From Chloroflexota bacterium (GTDB lineage: Bacteria > Chloroflexota > Anaerolineae > B4-G1), in contig JAAEPW010001288.1 of NCBI GenBank assembly GCA_024232355.1, positions 1 through 58,913 on the forward strand: DNA of 58,913 nt, given 5' to 3'. Of the stretch, positions 8,601-18,841 are shown piece by piece. Within the stretch, counting starts at the first letter, position 1. The number at the start of each line of letters is the position of its first letter. Both the position numbers and the translations under genes were made by a program. The notes beneath the pieces are model-generated. The model ran no database searches. It saw only the letters and a program-made list of their open reading frames with translations, and had not been told where the DNA came from.

Positions 8601-9266
8601 TGTTTTGACGACGAGCATACCGTCGCGGCGTTTCAGGCTGTGGCAGATTTGGCTCCGTTTTTATACTCCCCTCAAGAAAAATTGATCTCTCCCGACAACA
8701 GACGGATGTTCTTACAAGCCGAATCACCGATGCTGATGGGCGATTCATCGGACGTTGCGTTTTTCCAAGCCCGAACCCCAAACTTTGAATGGTCCGTGTT
8801 TGCCGTCCCCGCTCTTGCCGGACAACCCGAGTATATCACTTTTCACCCAGATTTTGCGATTGGGCTCAACGCGGCATCGTTGCATAAAGAGGAAGCGAAA
8901 TTGTTTTTAGAGTGGTTGACCTCGGCAGAAACGGCCCAGGCGTTCACTGATGAATTAGCGGGGTTCTTTCCGATACACCGAAACGCACCGGCGCTCATCA
9001 ATGAACATGCAAATGTCTTTCTGTCTTTGAACCAGATGCGCGGCCAAGACGTGCGATGGGCATCACCGATGTTACGAGGTGGTGTGCCCAGTGGTTACAG
9101 GTTGATGCAAGATGCCACGGTGGCTGTTGCTTTGGGAGAGATGACTCCCCAAGAGGCCGCCATCATGTTGCAAAGTGGGTTGAGACGATGGTTTGAACCG
9201 GCGCAAAGGTGCGATCTAACCGATCAAGATGCTCAATCTCCCCTGTTTATTCAGGAGACGGATTGA
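5640..9266 (+). CDS. Receptor-channel: PBP-I domain + pentameric ligand-gated ion channel + sugar-type SBP domain
   Basis: A 1208-residue membrane protein. Approximate layout: cytoplasmic MSNRLTWFREHKRQ; signal-anchor helix 15-31; type I periplasmic-binding domain (Leu/Ile/Val-binding-like) 38-420; pLGIC extracellular beta-sandwich 440-630, with YVGIDFNEISELD, KLDFYLWFR and the loop motif FDFRNYPFDQQRLEV at 526-540 (the FPFD pro-loop signature of Cys-loop receptors); M1 637-657; pore helix M2 661-684; M3 692-714 after the canonical SLPQIGY M2-M3 linker; charged cytoplasmic loop 715-740; M4 744-762; extracellular SBP_bac_1-like domain 800-1208. This topology is exactly that of pLGICs with binding domains added at both outer ends. 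The predicted function is a ligand-gated ion channel sensing extracytoplasmic solutes. Ligand, ion and oligomeric state are unknown. GAGAGAGGT precedes the ATG; it follows bshB1 closely. Confidence 0.85.
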   Translation: MSNRLTWFREHKRQTLALLVIGLLAILFVTWWRGSRTDDVLYIALVCSEIEGYTDDCDMMHQATQLYLDQVNEEVDQVNGKRVEMLPLLDDQGTRYGARERAREIVEQDQALVVLGHYFSSASIAASPVYKGARIPAIAGVSLADALTRDSDWYFRVVPDTDLEGVFLANYVRQVMGHETVSILYDSHDDYSFSLATSFAYPFLGLGGTVEHQWDLYAQADNVDTQIARIVDGLLQDDPDLIFIASQQNEAYKFIVSLRRKGLMVPIVGGASMGDSAFAARFNEYSEERTRPGFFSDNIYASTPLIFDIAGERAQQFKSDYEERYQQEPNWVAAGAYDAVMLAVKAMRATGVQGDPRDRSAERTQIRDYLALLTSAEDAMPGVGGNIYLDELGDPVKSVVMGQFEKQHFISAPTQFVPVSDLAHISDLSTALAENQVLVVNGKYMYQTNVVYVGIDFNEISELDMKESTYKLDFYLWFRCQGDVHANDIQFINTVKDIDLGSPVAERTLGDVVYQAYRVVGTFKGDFDFRNYPFDQQRLEVRFQHADAMHDNLIYVVDQVGMQDTTSAALKIRLDQARALESLADWRVNRVGIFQDVFTTDSTLGNPRLFDADTATEYSRFNAFVEIERNATQFILKSMVNLFIVFFLAYLSLYLPLGHGARLSFATSALFTTALFHLSLTTSLPQIGYAVAMEYFFYAGYVLSVVLVFFQLIDLRLDTIQKDMDEEEQKNIEDKRLSFNRIGRIVYPLVLLFVVIAFTFRAGVIASTLESVQETLHIVSNLDIRALFSPDDNDTEMDEEIVLTLGSQHVDNKEQINRFLARFNTKYPHITVRFDPSRAYDVILQTQLENGMAPDLLYLSSFSASRPLFEMGHLESLQDLSGLNDSNFTQEARVPWTSDDGEPYAVPLMAVSHGIYYNVDIFEQLDLTIPTTWEELLATSRAIQDAGYVPFANSTGHEMNVDDIFMSLAPNFIGGREGREAYLSGERCFDDEHTVAAFQAVADLAPFLYSPQEKLISPDNRRMFLQAESPMLMGDSSDVAFFQARTPNFEWSVFAVPALAGQPEYITFHPDFAIGLNAASLHKEEAKLFLEWLTSAETAQAFTDELAGFFPIHRNAPALINEHANVFLSLNQMRGQDVRWASPMLRGGVPSGYRLMQDATVAVALGEMTPQEAAIMLQSGLRRWFEPAQRCDLTDQDAQSPLFIQETD

Positions 9267-9326
9267 GTTTTGACCTTGATAAAATCGTAAACCCATTGTC
9301 ACAATCATACTTCCAGGAGGATGCAC

Positions 9327-12300
9327 ATGTCAGAAAAATTAACCTGGTTTCGTGAACATGGACTCTTTACAATTGGCTCGGTGGCAATTTGTATTTTGGC
9401 CATTGTGCTCGTCTACCAATGGCAAACTAGTGCAGCCAGCGATGATGTGCTGCACGTCGCTCTCGTGTGCTCGATGAACGAGGGCTATGCCGCCAATTGT
9501 GAGATGATGCGCAACGCTACTCAGCTATATCTTGACCAAATTAACTTGAATGAAGGTGGGGTAAATGGTAAACAGGTCAGAATGTTATCGTTTGATGACG
9601 AGGGTGATCGGGTCGTAGCCCGCCAGCGGGCCGAGGAAATCGTACAAGACGGCCGGGCGCTCGTGGTGCTGGGACATTATTTTAGTTACACTTCTATCCC
9701 GGCCGGTGAAATCTATCGTGATGCAAAGATTCCGGCAATCACAGGGGCCTCCACAGCCGAGGCTCTGACGACAGAAAATGATTGGTACTTTCGAGTCATC
9801 CCCAATTCAGAGTGGGAGGGAGTTTTCCTGGCGAATTATATCCACCAAGTGATGGGGCAGGAAACGGTCAGTATTCTTTATGATAGCCAGGATGACTATA
9901 GTATCGCTTTGGCCAGAGGCTTTGCATATCCCTTTATTGGCTTGGGGGGCACAGTCAAATATCACTGGGACTTGGACGTACAGTCTGACGATGTAGATGC
10001 GCAAATTGACGGAATCACCAATGATTTACTGAGTGACGATCCCGGTCTGATTTTTATCGCCTCGCAACAAAACGAGGCGATAAAGTTTATCGTCTCACTC
10101 AAACTCAAGGGTTTGACTTATCCCATTGTCGGTGGCGATGCTTTGGGAGATACTAGGTTCGGTATCAGGTTTCAGGATGTGCGTTCCGAAGAAGAGATCA
10201 TCCCCGGTTACTTTTCTGATGGTATTTATGCCAGTTCCCCTTGGCTATTGGATGTTGCCAGTGAAGAGGCACAAACGTTCCGAGAAGAGTACAAGAAAAA
10301 GTACCACGAGGAACCAAATTGGATAGCTGCTGGGGCCTATGACGCGGCGATGATGGCTGTCAAAGCGATGCAGGAAACCAGCGTGCAAGGTGATCCAGAC
10401 AACCGGGCTGCCGAGCGTATCAAGATCAGGGATTACTTGGCTTTACTGACGGATGTTGAGGATGCTGTCAAAGGTGTGGGGGGAGATATCTACTTTGACG
10501 AGCACGGCGATCTGGTTAGATCGGTCGCCATAGGTCAGTTCAAAAAGCAAAAGTTTGTTTCTGCTCCGACGCAATTGAAATTCGTGAGAGATCTTGACCG
10601 GATCAGTGATCTTGAGACTGCACTTGACGAGGGACAGGTGTTCGTTGTAAACGGGAGACATGTGTACAAGACTGAGATTGTCTACGTTGGGGTCGATTTT
10701 GTTGAGGTCAGCAATCTCAGTATGAAGGATTCTACGTACAAGCTCGACTTTTACCTGTGGTTTCGTTACCAGGGCCAAGTGGATGCCGACAACATTCAAT
10801 TCATCAACGCGGTGGAAGATATTGAACTGGGTGAACCAGTTATCACAGAAACTCTATTCATCGACGCAATGGGAGAAATCGAACTGGATGAATCAGCCAC
10901 CGATGATGAAACTCTGAGGGAAATGACCTATCGGGCCTATCACGTAACGGGCGAGTTCAAGGGGGATTTCGATTTTCGTAACTATCCCTTTGACCGGCAG
11001 CGGTTGGAGGTCAAGTTCCGGCACGCCGACGCCACGCGAGATACTTTGATCTATGTGATTGATCATGTTGGTATGCGAGATACCACGAGCGCGGCGATAT
11101 TGGATCATTTCGATGATACAGGAGTTTTGGAATCGTTGGCCGATTGGGAAGGAAAGAGTGCGGGAATCTTTCAGGATATCTTTTCCACAGATTCCACATT
11201 GGGAGATCCACAACTGTTTGACTCGAACACGGCTACCGAGTATTCGAGGTTCAACGCATTCATCGAGGTTGAGCGGAATGCCCTGACATTTATTCGAAAG
11301 AGTATGGTGAATCTGTTCATTGTTTTCTTTTTGGTCTATTTGTCCTTTTTCCTGCCGCTGGGCCATGGTGCGCGCTTGAGTTTTGCGACCAGTGCTTTGT
11401 TCACCACTGCGCTCTTTCACCTGTCACTGACAAATTCTTTGCCCCAGATCGGTTATACGGTCGCGATGGAGTATTTCTTTTACGTGGGCTATGTGTTGTC
11501 CGTAGTGATGGTCATTTTCCAATTGGTCGATTTGAGACTGAACGTCATTCAAAAGGGCAAGGATAAGGACGAAAAGCAAACGATTGAGGACTGGAGAATA
11601 CGTGCCAATCGGGTAGGCAAAATTGTTTATCCATCAGTTGCGTTGCTTAGCATTATGGCAATTGCGCTTCTATATGATGTCATCTCACTCCCTATTCGGG
11701 AATCAATCGTCATGCCTACGCTAGACGCAGATGTACAACTTGCAACAAATGACGTGGATACAGGCGAGCATGTCACCCTGGTTTTGGGTTCGTGGCGGAC
11801 ACAAGATGTAGAAAAGATGAACACCATTCTCAAAGTTTTCAACGCGCAATCCCCAAACATCACGGTTAAATTTGAACCGACATCTGACGTGAATTATGTT
11901 TCGACGCTGCTGACCCAACTCGAAAGCGGCACGGCTCCCGACTTGTTTTACATTGCTCCTTTTTCGGGATCACGGGCTTGGTTCGAGGATGGTTATCTGG
12001 AATCCTTGCAGGGTATGTCCGGTTTAAATAGCTTTACCTGGAAGTCGCGCTCTCCCTGGAGGATATTGGATGACGGTGTAGAGATTCAGTACGGTATGCC
12101 GCTCCTGGCAGTTTCTCACGGTATCTATTATAACAAGGATATCTTTGCTCAACTGAACTTGGAACCACCCACGACTTGGGAAGAACTACTCGTCGTAGCA
12201 CAAACCATACAAGCTGATGATGCCTATGACTACCCGTTTGCGAATGTGCTGGGTCAGCGGCAAACCGTTTACCAGGTCTTTTTGAGCCTGGTGCCCAATT

Positions 12301-14285
12301 TTATCGGGGGACGCCAAGGGCGACATGAATACCTGCTTGAGGATCGTTGCTTTGACGATGCGCATACCGTCAAGGCGTTCCAGGCCTTGGCGGATATTGT
12401 TCCATTTATGCAGCCCCCACGGGAAAATTTGACGTATGCGGGCAGCAAGCAATTGTTCTTGCAAGGCGAGTCGCTGATGTGGATGGGTGGTTCTTGGGAT
12501 ATTTCATCTTTTGAATCTGTCGAGACAGACTTTGAATGGTCGATTTTTGCAGTGCCTGCTCCGGCTGGGCAAACCAAGTACATCACCTTTCATCCGGATG
12601 TTGGGATTGGACTCAACAGGGACTCACCGCACAAGGAGGAAGCCAAACAGTTCTTAGAGTGGCTGGCTCAAGTGGAAACGGCCGAATTGTTCAGTAACGA
12701 GTTGCCGGGTTTCTTTCCGATGCACGAAAACGTGTCGACGCTCGACAATGTACATGCCAACGATTTTCTGGCCCTGAACTGGGGGCGTAACACAGATGTG
12801 CGCTGGGCTTCCGAGTTGCAAGATGGATTGCCCAGTGGATACGATTTGATTGCGACGGGTGTGGGGAACGTGGGTCTGGGAAAGTGGACTCCCCAAAAAG
12901 CCGCCGACGAACTGCAAGCCGGACTGGGACAATGGTTTGAGCCGGCGCAAAGGTGCAAGGTAACTGAGAAGGATGCTCAAACGCCATTGTTTGCTGTACC
13001 GTCTACTGATTCACCTACTCCCACGACGGAACCCTCGCCAGCGGCTACTCCTGCCCCATTTCCCACTCACACCCCTGACGCATCGTCCACGGAACCAACG
13101 GGGGGATCTGCGACCGCGAAAACTACCATCGAGGTTTGGGACTTTCAGCAGTCTGACAAGGATATCCTAGAGGCCCAACAAAGGGCCATCGTCGAGTTTG
13201 AGAGGGAGAACCCCAACATCAAGGTCAATGTGACCGCTATTCCCTTTGCCGAATACTATGACACGCTCCTAAACGCTGTTCAAAATGGCGAGCCACCTGA
13301 CGTATCGACTTTGACTCAGCAGTGGACGGCTCAGTGGGCCGATTCCGGCGCTGTTATCCCGCTAGACGAGTATATCAAAGACTCGGCCGTCAAACGCGGA
13401 GATTTCTTTCCTGGCTCTTGGAACTCGAACTTGTGGGAGGATGAGACCTGGGGCATTCCCTTGAGCAACGACGTTTGGCAACAACTGTACTATAACAAAG
13501 ACATATTCGCGGCGGCAGGCCTCGACCCGGAGAATCCGCCTGCAACGTGGGATGAATTGTTAGAGGCCGCAGCCAAGCTCAACAACCCGCCCGAGCAATA
13601 CGGTATCGTCATAATGGATGCCGGGGATTGGATCGTTTACATCGTGGACTCTTTTATCTATTCTAACGGAGGCCGAGTGATCAACGGCGAGGGCACGATG
13701 GCAACTATCAACAGCCCAGAGGCAGTTGAGGCGTTAGAGTATTTGCGGCAGTTGAATGCCTTTGCACCTCCAGGAACGTTTAACAGAAGTGAATCAGATG
13801 CGGTTGATTTGTTTACCTCTGGTCATGTCGCCATGATTCTAGCTGGATCCTGGCAGCAGGACACCTTTCGAAACATACCGGACTTGAATTGGGGTGTGGC
13901 GATGACACCGGCCCCTGACGGCAAGACCTTTCATGGCACCTTGGGTGGCTGGAATCTGTTGATTTATGCGGCTTCCGAGCACCAGGATGCTGCCTGGAAG
14001 TACATTGAATTTTTGGCGACCCACAAGGATGTTCAAAAAACAGTCAACTCGTTGATTCCGGCGCGTCTCGACGCCGGTGAAGAGTTTATCAATGAACTGC
14101 GTGAGGGACCACAGATCATTTTCGACACCGTCAACAATGGATACCCCAGCCCGTTGTCGACGTCTTATCCTGACATCTCTAGAATTCATCAGGACATGAT
14201 ACTAACTATTTGGAACGGCGGTGACGCACAAGCCGCTGCCGATGAGGCCGCGGCGGCGATCAATGCGATTCTGGTTGGCGAGTGA
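9327..14285 (+). CDS. Receptor-channel paralogue with two C-terminal SBP domains
   Basis: A 1652-residue paralogue of the preceding protein. AGGAGG at 9315-9320 abuts the ATG at 9321, so the ATG at 9327 (giving MSEKLTWFREHG, matching the paralogue) is chosen. Layout: signal anchor ~15-33; PBP-I domain ~38-425; pLGIC ectodomain ~445-650, with an extra acidic insert before EFKGDFDFRNYPFDRQ (NYPFD at 552-556); M1-M3 ~657-735 with GHGARLSFATSALF at the pore start (679 on); M4 ~763-785; first SBP_bac_1 domain ~813-1215; Pro/Thr/Ser-rich linker ~1221-1267; second SBP_bac_1 domain ~1268-1652, which is diverged from the first and more like free maltose-type binding proteins. The gap to the first paralogue is 60 bases, so they are likely co-transcribed products of a tandem duplication. 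Likely a multi-ligand gated channel; ligands unknown. Confidence 0.85.
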   Translation: MSEKLTWFREHGLFTIGSVAICILAIVLVYQWQTSAASDDVLHVALVCSMNEGYAANCEMMRNATQLYLDQINLNEGGVNGKQVRMLSFDDEGDRVVARQRAEEIVQDGRALVVLGHYFSYTSIPAGEIYRDAKIPAITGASTAEALTTENDWYFRVIPNSEWEGVFLANYIHQVMGQETVSILYDSQDDYSIALARGFAYPFIGLGGTVKYHWDLDVQSDDVDAQIDGITNDLLSDDPGLIFIASQQNEAIKFIVSLKLKGLTYPIVGGDALGDTRFGIRFQDVRSEEEIIPGYFSDGIYASSPWLLDVASEEAQTFREEYKKKYHEEPNWIAAGAYDAAMMAVKAMQETSVQGDPDNRAAERIKIRDYLALLTDVEDAVKGVGGDIYFDEHGDLVRSVAIGQFKKQKFVSAPTQLKFVRDLDRISDLETALDEGQVFVVNGRHVYKTEIVYVGVDFVEVSNLSMKDSTYKLDFYLWFRYQGQVDADNIQFINAVEDIELGEPVITETLFIDAMGEIELDESATDDETLREMTYRAYHVTGEFKGDFDFRNYPFDRQRLEVKFRHADATRDTLIYVIDHVGMRDTTSAAILDHFDDTGVLESLADWEGKSAGIFQDIFSTDSTLGDPQLFDSNTATEYSRFNAFIEVERNALTFIRKSMVNLFIVFFLVYLSFFLPLGHGARLSFATSALFTTALFHLSLTNSLPQIGYTVAMEYFFYVGYVLSVVMVIFQLVDLRLNVIQKGKDKDEKQTIEDWRIRANRVGKIVYPSVALLSIMAIALLYDVISLPIRESIVMPTLDADVQLATNDVDTGEHVTLVLGSWRTQDVEKMNTILKVFNAQSPNITVKFEPTSDVNYVSTLLTQLESGTAPDLFYIAPFSGSRAWFEDGYLESLQGMSGLNSFTWKSRSPWRILDDGVEIQYGMPLLAVSHGIYYNKDIFAQLNLEPPTTWEELLVVAQTIQADDAYDYPFANVLGQRQTVYQVFLSLVPNFIGGRQGRHEYLLEDRCFDDAHTVKAFQALADIVPFMQPPRENLTYAGSKQLFLQGESLMWMGGSWDISSFESVETDFEWSIFAVPAPAGQTKYITFHPDVGIGLNRDSPHKEEAKQFLEWLAQVETAELFSNELPGFFPMHENVSTLDNVHANDFLALNWGRNTDVRWASELQDGLPSGYDLIATGVGNVGLGKWTPQKAADELQAGLGQWFEPAQRCKVTEKDAQTPLFAVPSTDSPTPTTEPSPAATPAPFPTHTPDASSTEPTGGSATAKTTIEVWDFQQSDKDILEAQQRAIVEFERENPNIKVNVTAIPFAEYYDTLLNAVQNGEPPDVSTLTQQWTAQWADSGAVIPLDEYIKDSAVKRGDFFPGSWNSNLWEDETWGIPLSNDVWQQLYYNKDIFAAAGLDPENPPATWDELLEAAAKLNNPPEQYGIVIMDAGDWIVYIVDSFIYSNGGRVINGEGTMATINSPEAVEALEYLRQLNAFAPPGTFNRSESDAVDLFTSGHVAMILAGSWQQDTFRNIPDLNWGVAMTPAPDGKTFHGTLGGWNLLIYAASEHQDAAWKYIEFLATHKDVQKTVNSLIPARLDAGEEFINELREGPQIIFDTVNNGYPSPLSTSYPDISRIHQDMILTIWNGGDAQAAADEAAAAINAILVGE

Positions 14286-14348
14286 TGGCATTTACGTGAG
14301 AATCAACGCGGTGTGAACCGCACCTGGCTGGAGTAATAAACTGAGGTT

Positions 14349-14524
14349 GGAGAATTCCATGGAAATAAATCTCCCAAACGGATTTTGTGATGCAGTCAAC
14401 GACACCTTGAAAAGATATATTGTGATGGAATTCCTTGAGCTTGGCGATTATTTGTAACTCTCGTGCGATTTATGAACTTTTCCGCTGTGGGTTTTGGGAA
14501 GAGTTAAAAACTGGAAAAGCCTTA
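14349..14524 (+). repeat. Dispersed repeat A, copy 1
   Basis: About 80% identical to bases 39823-40000 in the same orientation, from GGRGAATTCC through AAATAAATCTCCCAAAC and GTCAACGACACCTTGAAA to CTGGAAAAGCCT. In the plus frame both copies read EINLPNxFCDAVNDTLK and later CNSRxIYE, but copy 1 carries a frameshift between these parts. It may be the decayed end of a gene or mobile element. No terminal inverted repeats are seen. Confidence 0.75.
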
Positions 14525-14617
14525 CTGTTCAGCCAATTTCCTAGTCCCCGTCTCGGGGACGGCTCGTGCGACAAATCATTGCTCAAAATACAGGGCTGTT
14601 CAGTTCTAGCTTTCCAA

Positions 14618-14687
14618 GGCTCTAGCCCTCGCACTTGTCATGGACCGACAGGTACAGGGTTCAGGACAAGTGCGAGGGCTGCGAGCC
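14618..14687. repeat. Long inverted repeat (hairpin)
   Basis: The perfect 16-bp arms AGCCCTCGCACTTGTC (14624-14639) and GACAAGTGCGAGGGCT (14665-14680) are extended by GGCTC/GAGCC across a small bulge, enclosing a 25-base loop. No T-run follows, so it is not a standard terminator. It could be a REP-like or attenuating structure upstream of the cupin gene. Confidence 0.7.
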
Positions 14688-14760
14688 TAAAACATCCAAT
14701 TCTGTAGCAACCCGAGTCGTAGCAAACTGAGAACGAATCTATTTTAGATAGGAGAATTAC

Positions 14761-15193
14761 ATGCCCATTGATGAATCTTTACTCCAAGTCCGCGAATATA
14801 CCGGACAAGGCTATGCGCCCGTGATCGATTATGATACCTGGCTCGTCGCCATCCTGAATTATGCCGACGAACTGCTGCCTCACAATATCACCCACATGCA
14901 GCGCCACGACAAGACTGATGAGGTCTTTGTTCTGTTACGAGGGCGCTGCATTCTGTTTATCGGTGAGGGCGATGAGACGGTCACGTCCATATTCGCCCAG
15001 GATATGGAACCGCTCAAGATGTACAACGTCAAACGGTCTGTGTGGCACATGCATACTCTCAGTGAGGATGCGATGGTGCTCGTCGTCGAGAACCTCGACA
15101 CCACTGTGCAAAACTCGCCCACTTGTCCCCTGGATGACTCTCAGCGAAACAAGCTGATCGAACTGAGCCGCGTGTTGTGGGAAGGAAAGAGCA

Positions 15194-15201
<8 letters not shown>
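14761..15201 (+). CDS. Cupin-domain protein
   Basis: A 146-residue single-domain cupin. Residues about 43-95 hold motif 1, THMQRHDKTDEVFVLLRGR, with the H-x-x-H-x-x-T-x-E arrangement that binds a divalent metal in many cupins. The second motif is weaker (VKRSVWHMHTLSEDAMVLVVEN), with HMH supplying a possible further ligand. Its 3' end overlaps the GH3 gene start by eight bases, so the two are coupled. Cupins beside sugar hydrolases are often isomerases or sensors; no substrate is assigned. TAGGAG precedes the start. Confidence 0.78.
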
Positions 15202-17140
<1,939 letters not shown>

Positions 17141-17195
17141 CTTAAAATCCGCTTTTCTGACAGAAAAATCGAGTTCACAAACATAGGAGGAAGGT

Positions 17196-18167
17196 ATGCT
17201 AGATCAAGTCACATTGCTTCAACACATCTCGCAAGCGCTCACCCAGGTCGACCTGGAATGGCCGTTCAACCAGGAGCGGGGCAAGGTGCGGGATATTTTC
17301 TCTTTGCCCGATGCTCGTCGCGCCATCGTCACCACCGACCGTCTCTCGGCTTTTGACCGGGTGCTGGCGGCGGTTCCCTTCAAGGGACAGGTGCTCAACC
17401 AACTGAGCGCTTATTGGTTCAAGCGCACAGCCGACCTGATCCCCAATCACATCGTGGACGTGCCCGACCCCAACGTCAGCCTGGTGCACGAGTGCGAGGC
17501 GTTGCCGGTGGAGGTCGTCGTACGCGGCTATATCAGTGGTGTGACCAAGACGGCCCTGTGGACCCTCTACGAGGCGGGTGAGAGAACCATCTACGGTCAC
17601 AAGCTGCCCGAAGGATTGCGCAAGGACGATCAGCTCCCGCAACCCCTCATCACACCGACGACCAAGGGCGGGCCAGGCCAGCACGACGAGCGTCTGACTT
17701 GCGCCGAGGTGGTCGAGCGCGGCCTGCTGGACGCCGATACCTGGGAGGCTGTCCAGACGGCGGCCCTGTCCATCTTTGCACGAGGGCAAGAGGTCGCGCA
17801 ATCGGCCGGTTTTGTTTTGGTTGACACAAAGTACGAGTTTGGCCGCGCCCCCGACGGCACCCTAATGCTCATCGACGAGGTACACACGCCCGATTCTAGC
17901 CGCTACTGGCGAGCGGACAATCTGGCCCAAGCACAAAAGACGGGGGATGCACCCGTGCCTTGGGACAAGGAATTCGTCCGCTTGTGGTACAGCCGCCAAA
18001 ACTACCGAGGAGACGGAGAGCCGCCAACCCTGACGGACGAGATCGTCGCAGAGACCGCTCGGCGCTACATCAGCCTGTACGAGGGCCTGACTGGCCAAAC
18101 CTTTGAGCCAGCCCCAGTTCCGGCAGCGCCGCGCATCGTAGAGGTGCTTGAAGGGTTTTATCAGTAG
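17196..18167 (+). CDS. purC: PurC, SAICAR synthase
   Basis: A 323-residue phosphoribosylaminoimidazole-succinocarboxamide synthase, which joins CAIR and aspartate with ATP. The N-terminal GKVRDIFSLPDARRAIVTTDRLSAFDR is the ATP-binding beta-hairpin and SDR-type motif region. EVVVRGYISGVTKTALW and the C-terminal LIDEVHTPDSSRYWRADN motif are diagnostic. The length matches the long (Ade1-like) form rather than the ~240-residue short form. It starts the purC-x-purE-purF-purB run and has its own likely promoter inside the upstream gene. Confidence 0.96.
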   Translation: MLDQVTLLQHISQALTQVDLEWPFNQERGKVRDIFSLPDARRAIVTTDRLSAFDRVLAAVPFKGQVLNQLSAYWFKRTADLIPNHIVDVPDPNVSLVHECEALPVEVVVRGYISGVTKTALWTLYEAGERTIYGHKLPEGLRKDDQLPQPLITPTTKGGPGQHDERLTCAEVVERGLLDADTWEAVQTAALSIFARGQEVAQSAGFVLVDTKYEFGRAPDGTLMLIDEVHTPDSSRYWRADNLAQAQKTGDAPVPWDKEFVRLWYSRQNYRGDGEPPTLTDEIVAETARRYISLYEGLTGQTFEPAPVPAAPRIVEVLEGFYQ

Positions 18168-18199
18168 GTTGTCGGCCGTAATTTTATCAGGGAAACAGA

Positions 18200-18841
18200 G
18201 TGCCTGTGAAACCTATATTGACGAGATGCGGATACCGATGTGATCTTTGCCTGGCATATAAACCTAACGTCGAGAGTGCTCTCGAAAACAGGCAAAAGTT
18301 GAGTGATGGATGGCACAAGTATTATGGTTTTCGGCTGCCAGCCTCCGAGGTTTGTTGTGATGGCTGCATGACGGAGAATCCCAAGCTGATCGATCAGAAT
18401 TGTCCTGTGAGACCCTGTGCCATTGAAAAAGGACTGGACAACTGTTCTCAATGCGAGAGTTATGTGTGTGACAGATTAAAGCAGCGAGTGGTCGAGTACG
18501 CGGAAATCACACAACGAGTTGGAAAAAACATTCCTCAAGAGGACTACCAGTGCTTTATCAGGCCATACGAGAACAAGCGGCGGCTTGATGCTTTGAAGGC
18601 AAAAGAACAGTATAGTTGGCCTCCTGCCATTTTGGGGACGGAAGACCCCGAAGAAATCTTGAATCAACTTGTCCACGAGTTCAAACACCCGATTAATGCC
18701 ATTAAAGGTTACACTCACTTGATGTTGCGAGGAATGCCAGGTCTGGAGGCAGCCGAAGAAATTCTCAAGATTGCCACAAATATGGAAATAGTGCAAAATG
18801 CAGTTTTCGACTATTTGCGGGCGCGGGGTAGGCAGGTTTAA
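18200..18841 (+). CDS. DUF3795-like Cys-rich protein with a HisKA-like C-terminal hairpin
   Basis: A 213-residue protein starting at GTG (an alternative GTG is two codons in). The N-terminal ~100 residues hold clustered cysteines (TRCGYRCDLCLAYKP, VCCDGCM, CPVRPC, CSQCESYVC) in the DUF3795 pattern, likely a metal-binding module. After a linker, residues about 155-210 read LVHEFKHPINAIKGYTHL, closely resembling the H-box of histidine kinases (H-E-x-[KR]-x-P) with His159 as candidate phospho-acceptor, followed by a second helix. No ATP-binding (N, G) motifs follow, so it cannot be a complete kinase. It lies between purC and purE. It may be a phosphotransfer or dimerisation module tied to a metal or redox sensor; the function is unknown. 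Confidence 0.7.
   Translation: MPVKPILTRCGYRCDLCLAYKPNVESALENRQKLSDGWHKYYGFRLPASEVCCDGCMTENPKLIDQNCPVRPCAIEKGLDNCSQCESYVCDRLKQRVVEYAEITQRVGKNIPQEDYQCFIRPYENKRRLDALKAKEQYSWPPAILGTEDPEEILNQLVHEFKHPINAIKGYTHLMLRGMPGLEAAEEILKIATNMEIVQNAVFDYLRARGRQV

Larger units (their letters stand above)
14286..14760. other. Repeat-rich non-coding spacer
   Basis: This 475-base gap holds a 176-bp dispersed repeat (14349-14524), a small stem GTCCCC/GGGGAC (14544-14560) and a long inverted repeat (14618-14687). An open frame at 14435-14707 crosses the repeats and has no ribosome-binding site or recognisable domain; I do not treat it as a gene. TAGGAG at 14748-14753 belongs to the cupin gene. Confidence 0.6.

Noticed and set aside
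5640..14285. The channel genes as ionotropic glutamate receptor homologues
   Set aside because: The membrane part has four helices with the pLGIC M2-M3 linker and YPFD loop, not the inverted K-channel-like pore of glutamate receptors.
14435..14707. Open frame of 90 codons after the second channel
   Set aside because: It runs through repeat A and the long hairpin, has no ribosome-binding site, and its only similarity is to the other repeat copy.
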